NCBI GenBank assembly: GCA_017307505.1
Contig: JAFKEE010000017.1
Coordinates: 248,001-312,000, forward strand
DNA length: 64,000 nucleotides
Origin: Acidobacteriota bacterium
GTDB taxonomy: Bacteria > Acidobacteriota > Terriglobia > Bryobacterales > Bryobacteraceae
Direction of reading: 5' to 3'
In this document: positions 54,326 through 63,101 of the stretch, in pieces
How the letters are laid out: every line of letters starts with the position of its first letter
Position numbering within the stretch: position 1 is the first letter of the stretch
Program-made: the position numbers and the translations under genes
Notes under the pieces: generated by a model
Told to the model about the DNA's origin: nothing
What the model saw: only the letters and a program-made list of their open reading frames with translations
Databases searched by the model: none

Positions 54326-54355
54326 CGCTCGTAGCCGACAGCGAAAAGCTGTCAG

Positions 54356-54922
54356 CTACGCCCCCAGCACCGTCCCGCTCAGCGCCCTCAACCCAAACCC
54401 GAACAACACACAGGCAGCCGCCCGGTTGATCCACACAAACGCCCCCGGCGTCACCCTCTGGCGCAGCAGCGAGGCCGCCGTCGACAGCATCGCCCACCAC
54501 ATCATCGAACCCGCGAACACTCCGCCGACGAACCAACCCGGAGCCGCCGCACCCACGCCCGCCACCATCGCCGCGAACGCCAGAATCGTCATCGGATTCG
54601 AAACCGTGAGCAGGAACGTCGACCAGAACCCCGATCCCTGGGCCGCCTGCTCGCCCGGCTCGCTGCGCAGCGTCTGCCAAGCCAGCCAGCACAGCATCAA
54701 CCCTCCGATCAAGGCCGCCGGCCTCTGCCACGACGCCAGCAGCGTCACCCCAAACACAGCCAGCGCACCGTAGCACAGATCCGCCGTGGCCGCCCCGAGC
54801 CCACAGACGAATCCAGCCCGCATCCCCCCGGCCAGCGAGCGCCGCAGCACCAGCAAACCAATCGGACCCACCGGCGCCGCGATCGAGAAGCCCAGCACAA
54901 TCCCCTTGTAAAATGCGTCCAT
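54356..54922 (-). CDS. LysE/RhtB family amino acid exporter
   Basis: The 188-residue protein has about six hydrophobic helices and the family opening GFSIAAPVGPIGLLVLRRSLAGG with Gly/Pro motif, then the TVSNPMTILAFAAMVAG segment (about 107-123). Exports basic or other amino acids. Divergent from an Lrp/AsnC regulator 67 bases away, which probably controls it. Confidence 0.88.
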   Translation of the reverse strand: MDAFYKGIVLGFSIAAPVGPIGLLVLRRSLAGGMRAGFVCGLGAATADLCYGALAVFGVTLLASWQRPAALIGGLMLCWLAWQTLRSEPGEQAAQGSGFWSTFLLTVSNPMTILAFAAMVAGVGAAAPGWFVGGVFAGSMMWWAMLSTAASLLRQRVTPGAFVWINRAAACVLFGFGLRALSGTVLGA

Positions 54923-54961
54923 GGCAGTATCTTAGAAACTAACTGCGATTTGAGACAGGCA

Positions 54962-54978
54962 GATTCGAAAGCCGAATC
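54962..54978. promoter_or_regulatory. Inverted repeat in the lysE/Lrp divergent region
   Basis: GATTCG and CGAATC flank a 5-base spacer in the 67-base gap between the divergent exporter and Lrp-like genes. The site ends 11 bases before the Lrp start. It is a candidate autoregulatory operator. Confidence 0.45.
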
Positions 54979-54989
54979 GAGGAAAATTG

Positions 54990-55430
54990 ATGGAATCACT
55001 GGATGCAAGGGACTGGCAGCTTTTGAAACTGCTGCAGGAGGACGCACGCATGCCTTTCGCCGAGCTCGGCCGGCGCGTGCAACTCACCCCACCCGCCGTA
55101 GCGGAACGCGTTCGCCGCATGGAGGACCAGGGCATCATTCAGGGCTACACCGCGCGTATCAACCGCGCCGCGATAGGTCGGCCGCTGCGCGTCTTCCTGC
55201 GCATCCAGGTCCCGCCCAAGGAGTATCCGAAGTTCCTCCGGATCGTGCCGCTCGAACCATGTGTAGAGGAGTGTCACCACGTCACAGGGGCAGAAGCCTT
55301 CATCCTCAAAGCTTCCGTGCGTGACGTAGCGGAGCTGGAACAGCTCATTCAGAAGTTCAGTCTCTTCGGCCCCACCGTGACGTCAATCGTGCTCTCGACG
55401 CCCATGGACCGACCCAATCCCCAGTTGTAG
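54990..55430 (+). CDS. Lrp/AsnC family transcriptional regulator
   Basis: The 146-residue protein starts at ATG 54990 after GAGG. The winged helix-turn-helix covers about 5-60 (DWQLLKLLQEDARMPFAELGRRVQLTPPAVAERVRRMEDQGII). The RAM effector domain (about 65-140) contains RVFLRIQVPP and HHVTGAEAFILKASV. Typical members sense an amino acid. The divergent exporter gene suggests the classic regulator-exporter pairing. Confidence 0.92.
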   Translation: MESLDARDWQLLKLLQEDARMPFAELGRRVQLTPPAVAERVRRMEDQGIIQGYTARINRAAIGRPLRVFLRIQVPPKEYPKFLRIVPLEPCVEECHHVTGAEAFILKASVRDVAELEQLIQKFSLFGPTVTSIVLSTPMDRPNPQL

Positions 55431-55462
55431 CGGCACCCTGGGCCCATTGCCCCCACAAATGA

Positions 55463-55505
55463 GACGGCGGACCCCCAGGTCCGCAGCCGACCCCCCGGCC
55501 GGCTC
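55463..55505. repeat. Double-hairpin intergenic repeat, copy 3
   Basis: Begins GACGGCGGACC like copy 1. First hairpin GCGGACC/GGTCCGC, then A, then GCCGACC/GGCCGGC. It lies between the convergent Lrp gene and the zinc-ribbon protein gene. Confidence 0.8.
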
Positions 55506-55554
55506 ATCAGGAATTCAACGATTGTTTCCTGCCCAAGAGTGCGCTCAAGCCCAA

Positions 55555-56544
55555 CTACGGCACCATCAGGTTCGGCGGAATGAACAGCGACGCCGAAAGC
55601 CACCGGCTCAGCCAGCCCTTCTGCTCCCGGAAATCCGCCCACTCAATCGCGCTCGAATCCCCTTCGTCCGCGAAGAACCCGACACCGCCCGACCTCAGCT
55701 TCGAATCCGACCACTCATCCACGACATGCCCGTCGATCAGCGTCGTAAACCGGTTCCCCCGTACCATCGCCGTTATGTTGTACCGCCGGTCCCGTTGCAA
55801 CGCAACAGGCAGCGGCAACTCCGTCCGGTCGAATGTCCAGGAGTTCATTACGCCATAGCGCACAATACTCGCGCCGGATGCCTCGCCCGGCCGCGAAAGC
55901 AGAATCTTGGTCGCGTAGTAATTGTCTGTGTCGCGCGCCCGGAAGGCCCAACCCATCCCCTTGCGCTCGATCGAAGCCCGGAACTGCAGGTCATAATCCT
56001 TGCTGCTCAACGTGGGCTTCCACAACCTCAGTTTGCCCGGTGTGACCGTATTGCCGTTCCAGGACCAGCCGCCCGCTCCGCCCGTCCACTCCGAGAGCCG
56101 GCTGCGGAAGTCCGACTTGACCTGCAACGGTTGTTCGCCAGGCATATGGCTTTGCAGCCAGCTCGCCCAATTGTTCGAAAAACTGGAACGCCGCGCGAGA
56201 TCACGATCGTTTCCGGCGCTCGGCAATGTCGTGGGCGCAGCGGTAGCCAGTGGGCTCGGCCCGCCCGCATTGCTGTCCGGAAACAACACCCGGAGTCCCA
56301 ACATGGCGGCCAGAACCCCGAACACAGCTCCGGCTAAGGCAGTGTTGGACGACTTGCTCTGTTGCGGCTGCTTCGGCAATCCGGATGGCGTCGACTCCCA
56401 GAAAGGATCCTCTTCGAATTCGAGATCCCTCATCATCGACGCCGAGGCCCGTGGCCCCCGTTTGCGGCAACCCTCACAACAAAACTCGCGGTCCGTCAAT
56501 TGCCTCAGCGGGCTGATCGGTTTCCCGCACCTTTGACAACGCAT
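55555..56544 (-). CDS. Membrane-anchored protein with N-terminal zinc ribbon and C-terminal concanavalin-like domain
   Basis: The 329-residue protein starts with a CxxC pair (RCQRCG) and a second (CCEGC) forming a probable zinc ribbon. One membrane helix lies at about 67-86 (ALAGAVFGVLAAMLGLRVLF). Residues about 140-310 are beta-rich and resemble a laminin-G/DUF1080 jelly roll: WSWNGNTVTPGKLRLWKP, DLQFRASIERKGMGWAFRA, and RGNRFTTLIDGHVVDEW. The predicted arrangement places the ribbon inside and the sugar-binding-like domain outside the membrane. The molecular role is unknown. Confidence 0.78.
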   Translation of the reverse strand: MRCQRCGKPISPLRQLTDREFCCEGCRKRGPRASASMMRDLEFEEDPFWESTPSGLPKQPQQSKSSNTALAGAVFGVLAAMLGLRVLFPDSNAGGPSPLATAAPTTLPSAGNDRDLARRSSFSNNWASWLQSHMPGEQPLQVKSDFRSRLSEWTGGAGGWSWNGNTVTPGKLRLWKPTLSSKDYDLQFRASIERKGMGWAFRARDTDNYYATKILLSRPGEASGASIVRYGVMNSWTFDRTELPLPVALQRDRRYNITAMVRGNRFTTLIDGHVVDEWSDSKLRSGGVGFFADEGDSSAIEWADFREQKGWLSRWLSASLFIPPNLMVP

Positions 56545-56676
56545 CCGCTTTCTCCGCTACCTAGCGAATAGTACCAGTGACCTTGAAGGTTCTAACCTAC
56601 TAGGTACAAAAGTTCTATCACTTCAGGGTTGGCCACCCCATCGGGAATCCTGGAATTCCCTGACCAACCGCCCTCA

Positions 56677-59600
56677 TCATCGAAATCGGTGAGCCCGGCC
56701 CACCCCGAGCGCCGACAAACTAAGGCCATAGAGGCAAACATGGTCGAAGGCCCAGAGACTCGTACAGTCCATCCCGAGGTCCTTCGCATACGCAACCTCC
56801 CTGAACCATGGATACGCGCCTCTGAACACGGGGATCATGGCTCGAACGGCGCCCGGCGGCCAGCCAAGCTCAATCGGAAGCCGCATACAACTTCGAGCCA
56901 AGTCCAGGTTTCTGGACCACGCACCACAATCCAATGCTTCGATCCTAAATCGGTCGAAGCCCGATGAACCTTTAGTACCCCATTCCGGCGGCAGGTTCAC
57001 CCGCCGGTTCAGCCGGCCGCCTAACTGATGGACCCCTATGGGCTTATCGTGATTGACGTCGTTGGGAAAAAGTATTTCCAGTTTTGCTGCGGGGAAGACC
57101 CGCCGAACGGCGCTGCCCAGATTCGCCGCGAAGTCCCGTAACCTGTTCCGTAGAAACGAGGCGTCCTTCCCTTCGTTCACATCCGGGTCATCATCCGGTC
57201 CGCCGAAAACATGCAGGGGACGCCCCAGCTCCGCCACGGCCGCGGCCGCCGTCGCCGCGTCGTAGTAAGCCATCCCCCCTAAGGGGTTTTCCGGGGTGCG
57301 GTTGGTGAAGTACCACCACGTGAACTCGCCCATTTGGAGGTCCGGCGTGACCCCGGCTGAGGCCATCAGCCCGGCGATTTCCGTAAACACCCGGATTTGA
57401 TGCGCTTGCATCTCAGGTGAAAACGAACAGTGCGTCGAGCGCAGGCCGCCGAATCCCATGTCTGTCAGCACCGGTTTCCCATCCGGGTACTGAGCCGCAA
57501 ACCCCGGCGGCGGATTCACCAGTTCCATGGAAATCGCCGTAGTCACCTGCCTGCCCGACGCCGCGCAAAGCCGGTAGAAGTCCTCGTGCCACGCCCGTGC
57601 GCCCTCGTTCAGGGCATGCCCCGCCTGCTCATCCACCACCCAATCGCCCATCGACCCGCCCGTCAAGTATCCGGGAACGCCACTCACAGCACCGGTCGAA
57701 CCCGCCGAATTCTCCACCGACGCCTTCACGGGAAACTCATAGGCAGGCATCGCCGACCTTGCCCACAGCCACAACTTCCCGTGGTCTACCTCCGCCCGGA
57801 CACCTACGTAGTTGGCGTTGATCAGATACGCAAAGTGCCTCGCGATCGACTCCCCGGACTCCTCCGCCAGCACCGACTTTCCGCACGTCTGCCCTCCAAT
57901 ATCGACGAATACCTGGTCCCCGGCCTGGAACTCGCCGCTGAACTCCAGGCACAGCCCTGGCATCGAGCCGCCCACCCGTTTCCGCTCGTTCCACCAGAAG
58001 ATCCCGAGATACTCGTTCAGCGGACCCACCGCTCCTAACTTGTCCAGAATCCATAGGATCCGCGCCGGGGGTAGCTTGTACGTATGGTCGGTCGAATAGT
58101 CCAGTGCCGGAGTCAGAAAGGGCTCAGGCTGGGCCGCATCCGGAACATCCCCGGCCACCACCGCCTGCAGGAAGTCGAAGTAGAACGGCGCGTCCGACAA
58201 CGACGCCAGCCGCACCACATGGTCTCCGGGCGCCACGCCCTGGACGACCGGCCGCCGCGTCACCACCGCCGGTTCCGCACCCAGCATCGCGTTCACTGAC
58301 CCGGCGGGAACGCCATCCACCTCCACCGTCACCCCGCCTCGATCCTTGTACAGCGACGTCCCCAGCCATAGGTCATGCTTCTCCAGGCAGTGGTAGCGTA
58401 CGGTCACCGACGCCCCCACGGTTCTCGTCACCCGAGCGAAGTTGTCCAGGAAGAACCCCTGTTCGGGCTGCCACGGCCCCTCGAAGGAGCACCTTCCGTC
58501 CGTCGACCCGACCCGCACGCTGCCCGGCGCCGCCACTCGCAGTTGCCGGACCTCCTCCGGGCCGGTCACCGTCCAGTTCTCAAACCTGGCCGACCACGGC
58601 GAGCCTTCGTACTCCTGGCTGTCCGCCAACCGCGGAGCCAGCGTCAGCCACATCTGCCGGATCTCCGTCAGGCCCAGTGCTCCGAAGTCCAGCGAAATGT
58701 GCAGCTTCGCCGTGGACGTCCCGCCCGTAAACCGGACGTTCGCCGGCGCCGCCGTCAACCCCGGATTCTTCGAGTTCACATACATCCGCAGGAAGTTCGC
58801 ATCGTAGCCGCCCTCGGTCGTCTCGATCCGCAGCGTCGTTCCATCGGCCTCGGCCCGCAGCGCGTAAGTCGAAGAGGTGTCGTAAGTTGCACCGTTGATC
58901 TGATCCCGTAGCGCGCGGCACACGGTCGTCGCCTTGACGTGGTACAGGTCTTCGACAAAACCGCCCTCCACATTCACCGCGGTCCGCGAGCCGTCATCCC
59001 GGCGCGTCGTCAGTTCGATCATCCAGGGCTCATCGCCTTGCGAGGCCACCACTTCGGGATCCGCCGTGTAGCCCGGCGTCACCCCGTTGATCCGGTCGAT
59101 CAACTCCGCCGCGACCTCGGCCGAACTCTCGCCCAACACCTCCGAATAGCTGTATCCCCGCTCCCCAATCACTGCCGAGTGGATGTGTCCTTCTCCCTCG
59201 GCATAGACCTCGTATTGGGTCCGCACCTTGCCTGGCACCGTGTAGCCAAAGGCATGGTTCTGATACCACAGGGTCACCTGGTCCCACGCATTCAGGTCGT
59301 CGCCCTGAATCTGGAACTCCGCCCGCGCCGCAGCGTCCGGCGTCGCCACCACCGTGGCATGCTCCGACAGCCGCACCTGCTTCCGGCCGCCATTCGCCAG
59401 TTCCACGTTCAGGAATGGCCAGTCGATCGTCGGGTACTTCTTCGACGTCAGCGGCATCAGCCCCGAATAGCTCACGTCGAAATCCAGTTTGAGCCCGTCA
59501 AACCGGAAGTCCGGCAGGTACTTCAGATCCGGGTGCTCGTAGAAGTTGTCAGCGTCGTACAGCACCACCACCGCGAAATCCGCGGCATCCCGAAACTGGC

Positions 59601-59718
59601 CCGACACCGAAAACCCGTCCGGTGTCGCCTGGTGCACCGCGGCCGATGCCCCCAGATGATCAAACCCACGCAACTGCACCGTACGGTCCGGCTGCAGCTT
59701 AAAAATTCTCTCCGGCAT
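56677..59718 (-). CDS. Large protein with internal repeats and a C-terminal barrel-like region, unassigned
   Basis: The 1013-residue protein starts at ATG 59718 with GGAGG 7 bases upstream. It has no signal peptide or membrane helix. Three related segments (about 197-245, 262-305, 618-665) share a helix (A-x-x-I-x-x-x-I-N) followed by paired strands (SGESIARHFAYLINANYVGV, then KLWLWARS), a pattern seen in phage tail-like structural proteins. Residues about 690-1000 look like a TIM barrel (AISMELVNPP with Glu732, LQMGEFTWWYF with Glu798, LEILFPNDVN). It could be a structural sheath-like protein with a barrel domain, or a glycosidase. No tail genes are near it. Confidence 0.6.
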   Translation of the reverse strand: MPERIFKLQPDRTVQLRGFDHLGASAAVHQATPDGFSVSGQFRDAADFAVVVLYDADNFYEHPDLKYLPDFRFDGLKLDFDVSYSGLMPLTSKKYPTIDWPFLNVELANGGRKQVRLSEHATVVATPDAAARAEFQIQGDDLNAWDQVTLWYQNHAFGYTVPGKVRTQYEVYAEGEGHIHSAVIGERGYSYSEVLGESSAEVAAELIDRINGVTPGYTADPEVVASQGDEPWMIELTTRRDDGSRTAVNVEGGFVEDLYHVKATTVCRALRDQINGATYDTSSTYALRAEADGTTLRIETTEGGYDANFLRMYVNSKNPGLTAAPANVRFTGGTSTAKLHISLDFGALGLTEIRQMWLTLAPRLADSQEYEGSPWSARFENWTVTGPEEVRQLRVAAPGSVRVGSTDGRCSFEGPWQPEQGFFLDNFARVTRTVGASVTVRYHCLEKHDLWLGTSLYKDRGGVTVEVDGVPAGSVNAMLGAEPAVVTRRPVVQGVAPGDHVVRLASLSDAPFYFDFLQAVVAGDVPDAAQPEPFLTPALDYSTDHTYKLPPARILWILDKLGAVGPLNEYLGIFWWNERKRVGGSMPGLCLEFSGEFQAGDQVFVDIGGQTCGKSVLAEESGESIARHFAYLINANYVGVRAEVDHGKLWLWARSAMPAYEFPVKASVENSAGSTGAVSGVPGYLTGGSMGDWVVDEQAGHALNEGARAWHEDFYRLCAASGRQVTTAISMELVNPPPGFAAQYPDGKPVLTDMGFGGLRSTHCSFSPEMQAHQIRVFTEIAGLMASAGVTPDLQMGEFTWWYFTNRTPENPLGGMAYYDAATAAAAVAELGRPLHVFGGPDDDPDVNEGKDASFLRNRLRDFAANLGSAVRRVFPAAKLEILFPNDVNHDKPIGVHQLGGRLNRRVNLPPEWGTKGSSGFDRFRIEALDCGAWSRNLDLARSCMRLPIELGWPPGAVRAMIPVFRGAYPWFREVAYAKDLGMDCTSLWAFDHVCLYGLSLSALGVGRAHRFR

Positions 59719-59958
59719 AGATGAACCTCCAGGGCACAAAGTACAAACCCCGCCTGGCCCGTCTGCTCGTCCTCCTGCGCGGATTCCCGCTATCCCTTTC
59801 AAAAGACGAGGTGAGAAAAAATACGGTACCCTTGTGACTGCCCTCTACGCATGCCGCAAATTCCTGAAAAAGTCGCCCCACGGCTCCGCCGGGAAACTCG
59901 AAGAAGCGCCATGACCTTCGCGGCTGCCTCCGCGGCCGCCCCATGCCCCAGGTGAATC

Positions 59959-61122
59959 ATGCCCTCTCCTAATCCCGCCGCCCTGTTCGCGGACCGCTTT
60001 GACGCCACTTCCCCGGCCTGCCTCTCCGTACCCGGCCGCGTCAACCTCATCGGCGAACACATCGACTACCACCTGCTGCCGGTGCTGCCCATCGCCATCG
60101 ACCGCCGGATTCACATCGCCTTCCGCCGCCGCGACGACCGCCGCATCCGCGCCGCCTCCGACGTCTTCGGCGACCGTGAATTCGAGTGGACCACCCGGCT
60201 CCAGCCCTCCGCCCCCGGCGATTGGGAGAACTACATCAAGGCCGCGGCCCAGGCCGTCCAACACAAATGGGAGCTGAACTACGGCATCGATCTCGCCGTT
60301 GTCTCGGACCTGCCCCCCGCCGCCGGCCTCTCCTCGTCCTCAGCGCTGCTGACAGGCATTACCCTGGCCCTGCTCCGGGCCAATGGCCTGGACGCGAACT
60401 TTGAGGAGTTGATGGAGATCCTGCCGGAGGGAGAGTACTTCGTCGGCACCCGCGGCGGCGGCATGGATCACGCCGCCGTCCTGGCCTGCCGCCAGGGCGC
60501 CGCCCTGCTCATCCACTTCGCCCCCCTCTCCGCAACCCCGGTCCCGATTCCCGATGGCCTCTCGTTCCTGGTGGCCCACAGCCTGACCACGGCTGAAAAA
60601 TCCGGCGAGGTTCGCGCCGAATACAATGCCCGCCGCACCGCCGGCTCCAGCGGCCTGCGCCAGCTTGGCTTCGATTCATTCAGCGAGGCGCTGGCCCAGC
60701 ACTCCGTGGGCAATCTCAAATCCATGGCCGCCAGCCGCTTGCGCGATCCTGAGCAGCGCTGCTTCCGGCACGTCATCACCGAAGCCAGCCGTGTCACCCG
60801 CGCGGTCGAGGCCCTGGAGGAAGGGGACGGCCAGTCGCTGGGCTGTATCCTCAACGCCTCGCACGTGAGCCTGCGCGACGACCTCCGCATCAGCAACAAC
60901 GATCTGGACGAGCTCGTCCTGGCCGCCGGAGCCGCCGGGGCCCTGGGCGCCCGCCTCACCGGGGCCGGCTTCGGGGGCTGCGCCGTCATCCTCTGCCGCA
61001 CTTCCGACCTGGAGAAAGTCCGCGCCGGTGTCATCGAGCGATACTACTCAAAGCGGTCCGGATTCGTACCCGAAGTCCACCTGCTGGCCGCCACCCCCTG
61101 CGCTGGTGCATTGTATCTGTAG
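59959..61122 (+). CDS. Galactokinase / N-acetylgalactosamine kinase family (GHMP kinase)
   Basis: The 387-residue protein opens with the galactokinase signature GRVNLIGEHIDYH (about 27-39; the usual T is I). The GHMP ATP loop is PPAAGLSSSSAL (about 118-129). The third motif is TGAGFGGCAVIL (about 334-345). The GTRGGGMDH segment (about 163-171) resembles the GTEGGGMDQ of GALK2-type N-acetylgalactosamine kinases more than bacterial GalK. It phosphorylates a hexose at C1. The nucleotidyltransferase gene starts 10 bases after its stop. Confidence 0.88.
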   Translation: MPSPNPAALFADRFDATSPACLSVPGRVNLIGEHIDYHLLPVLPIAIDRRIHIAFRRRDDRRIRAASDVFGDREFEWTTRLQPSAPGDWENYIKAAAQAVQHKWELNYGIDLAVVSDLPPAAGLSSSSALLTGITLALLRANGLDANFEELMEILPEGEYFVGTRGGGMDHAAVLACRQGAALLIHFAPLSATPVPIPDGLSFLVAHSLTTAEKSGEVRAEYNARRTAGSSGLRQLGFDSFSEALAQHSVGNLKSMAASRLRDPEQRCFRHVITEASRVTRAVEALEEGDGQSLGCILNASHVSLRDDLRISNNDLDELVLAAGAAGALGARLTGAGFGGCAVILCRTSDLEKVRAGVIERYYSKRSGFVPEVHLLAATPCAGALYL

Positions 61123-61132
61123 GAGTGAGAGC

Positions 61133-61840
61133 ATGATTCGAAAAGCGGTGATCCTCGCCGCCGGCCGGGGTACAAGAATGGGCGACTACACCGTCGACAC
61201 ACCCAAGGCCATGCTGCCCGTGCGCGGGCGTCCCATGCTGGAGCATGTCCTGGATGGCCTCGCCTCGGTGGGGATCGAGCAGTTCCTGGTCGTCACCGGC
61301 TACCGCCGCGAGATGGTCGAGGAGTACTTTGGCAAGTGGCGCCTGCCCGTCGAGTTCCGGGTCCAGGAGACGCTCGACGGCACTGGCTCCGCCACCCGCC
61401 TCGCCCGCGACTTTGGCGCGAACGATCCCTTCCTGCTGACCTTCGCCGACATCCTCTGCCCGCCCGCCGCCTACACCCTCTGTGCGAATACGCTGACCGA
61501 CAATCCCGCCACGTTGGCCGTGATGGGCGTGAAGGACGTCGACGATCCCTGGCAAGGGGCCGCGGTCTACGAACAGCAGGGCGTGGTCACGCGGGTCGTG
61601 GAGAAGCCGCCCCAGGGCACGTCTACCACCAGGTGGAACAGTGCGGGCCTGTACTCCATGAGCCCGCACGTCTTCCCCTATCTGGACCGTCTCGAGAAGT
61701 CTCCGCGCGGCGAGTATGAACTGACCGACATTTTCACCATGATGCTCAACGAAGGCCGCGAAGTCCGCATCTCGGCCATCGAAGGCGCCTGGCGCGATGT
61801 CGGCCGGCCCGAGGACCTCGCCGCCGCCGAAACCCTATAA
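61133..61840 (+). CDS. Sugar-phosphate nucleotidyltransferase
   Basis: The 235-residue protein starts at ATG 61133 after AGGAG. It has the nucleotide-binding loop AVILAAGRGTRMGDY and PKAMLPVRGRPML (about 26-38). FADILCPP holds the metal aspartate, WNSAGLYSMSP is the sugar loop and WRDVGRPEDL closes the fold. Length and lack of a hexapeptide-repeat domain suit a glucose- or mannose-1-phosphate transferase. Together with the upstream kinase it would make an NDP-sugar in two steps. Confidence 0.9.
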   Translation: MIRKAVILAAGRGTRMGDYTVDTPKAMLPVRGRPMLEHVLDGLASVGIEQFLVVTGYRREMVEEYFGKWRLPVEFRVQETLDGTGSATRLARDFGANDPFLLTFADILCPPAAYTLCANTLTDNPATLAVMGVKDVDDPWQGAAVYEQQGVVTRVVEKPPQGTSTTRWNSAGLYSMSPHVFPYLDRLEKSPRGEYELTDIFTMMLNEGREVRISAIEGAWRDVGRPEDLAAAETL

Positions 61841-63040
61841 GAACGTAATGATCGAAGGCGTCCCCACGGGCGTGTACTGCCCGGTGAACGCCGGCAGCCC
61901 GGTCTGCGCGTTGAGCTTGAAGCAGGTCACGGCGTCGCCGCGCTGGTTGCAGACATACAGGAACCGGCCGCTGGGATCGATGGTGAAGCTGCGCGGATAA
62001 TCGCCGCGGGTCCACTCTTCCCCCACCCACGACAACGTGCCGGTTGCGCTTATGGCAAAGACGGCAATGGAGTCGTGCAGACGATTGGCGGCATACAGGA
62101 AACGGCCGTCCGCCGAAACCGCCACCTCGGAGGTGTAGTTCGTCCCCGCGAAGCCCTTGGGCAGAGAGCTGATGGTCTGCTTGGCCGCCAGCTTGCCCGT
62201 CGCCGGATCGTAGTCGAACGCGATCAGGGTCGACGCCTCTTCCTGGATGCTATAGAACCACCTGCCCTTGGGATGCCAGGCGAAGTGGCGCGGTCCATCG
62301 CCGGAAGGCGCCTGGAAGTAGGGCGACGCCGCGGGCACGAGCTTTCCGCCATTGAGAGTCCAGACGTAAATCCTGTCCAGCCCAAGATCGGTCGAGACAA
62401 TGAACTTGCCCGACGGATCGGACTGGATCATGTGGCCGTGTGTGCGATCGTGGCCGCTGATGGCGAAGCTGCCCGGAGGCGCGCTGGCGGCCGGCAGGCT
62501 TCCGAGTTTGCCCTGTCCCTCTTTCACGTCGGTCGCTGCCCCCAAGGAGCCGTTGGGCTGCACCGGCAGGACCGCGACCGTCCCGCCATGATAGTTCGCC
62601 ACAAAGACATACTTGCCGGAAGGGTGCACGCTGAGATGGCACGGCCCGGCGCCGCGCGAACTGACTGTATTGAGAACGGTCAGGCGGCCGGTCGCCCGGT
62701 CCACCGACATCGCACTCACGGATCCGGAGCCCTTCTCTTCCTTCGAAGTCGCGACTTCATTGGCCGAGTAGAGGTACTTCCCGCCGGGATGAAGCGCGAG
62801 CGAAGAGGGATTGGGCACACTGGTCAACACGTCGCGAGCGGTGAGCGCACCGGTGGCCGGATCCATCTGGAACAGATGGATGCCCTTGCCGTTGCCATGG
62901 CTGCCTTCCGGCCCGTCCGCCTGGTTGTAGGTGCCGACGTAGAGCAGATTCGATTTCGGTGTCTGGGCGGCGGCGCTCGCCAGCGAAGCCGCAAGTTGAA
63001 GGAAACCGCGTCGCGTGGGGGAGAGGTTCAGATTGGGCAT
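61835..63040 (-). CDS. Tat-exported lactonase-family seven-bladed beta-propeller
   Basis: The 401-residue protein starts at ATG 63040 and has a twin-arginine signal (SPTRRGFLQLAASL). A propeller of the 6-phosphogluconolactonase (Pgl/YkgB-like) type follows, with repeated blade phrases (NPSSLALHPGGKYLY, GPCHLSVHPSGKYVF, GPRHFAWHPKGRWFY, YPRSFTIDPSGRFLY). Export makes cytoplasmic pentose-phosphate function unlikely; the true substrate is unknown. Convergent with the nucleotidyltransferase (6-base overlap). Confidence 0.88.
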   Translation of the reverse strand: MPNLNLSPTRRGFLQLAASLASAAAQTPKSNLLYVGTYNQADGPEGSHGNGKGIHLFQMDPATGALTARDVLTSVPNPSSLALHPGGKYLYSANEVATSKEEKGSGSVSAMSVDRATGRLTVLNTVSSRGAGPCHLSVHPSGKYVFVANYHGGTVAVLPVQPNGSLGAATDVKEGQGKLGSLPAASAPPGSFAISGHDRTHGHMIQSDPSGKFIVSTDLGLDRIYVWTLNGGKLVPAASPYFQAPSGDGPRHFAWHPKGRWFYSIQEEASTLIAFDYDPATGKLAAKQTISSLPKGFAGTNYTSEVAVSADGRFLYAANRLHDSIAVFAISATGTLSWVGEEWTRGDYPRSFTIDPSGRFLYVCNQRGDAVTCFKLNAQTGLPAFTGQYTPVGTPSIITFL

Positions 63041-63101
63041 GAGGCTTGAGCCTAGTATGCCCAATCCGGAACCGTGAATCGGATCTATCCTTCGAGCCGC
63101 C

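Noticed and set aside
54084-54355. CRISPR array
   Set aside because: The period is 7 bases, there are no spacers of 25-40 bases, the two arms are inverted, and no cas gene is present.
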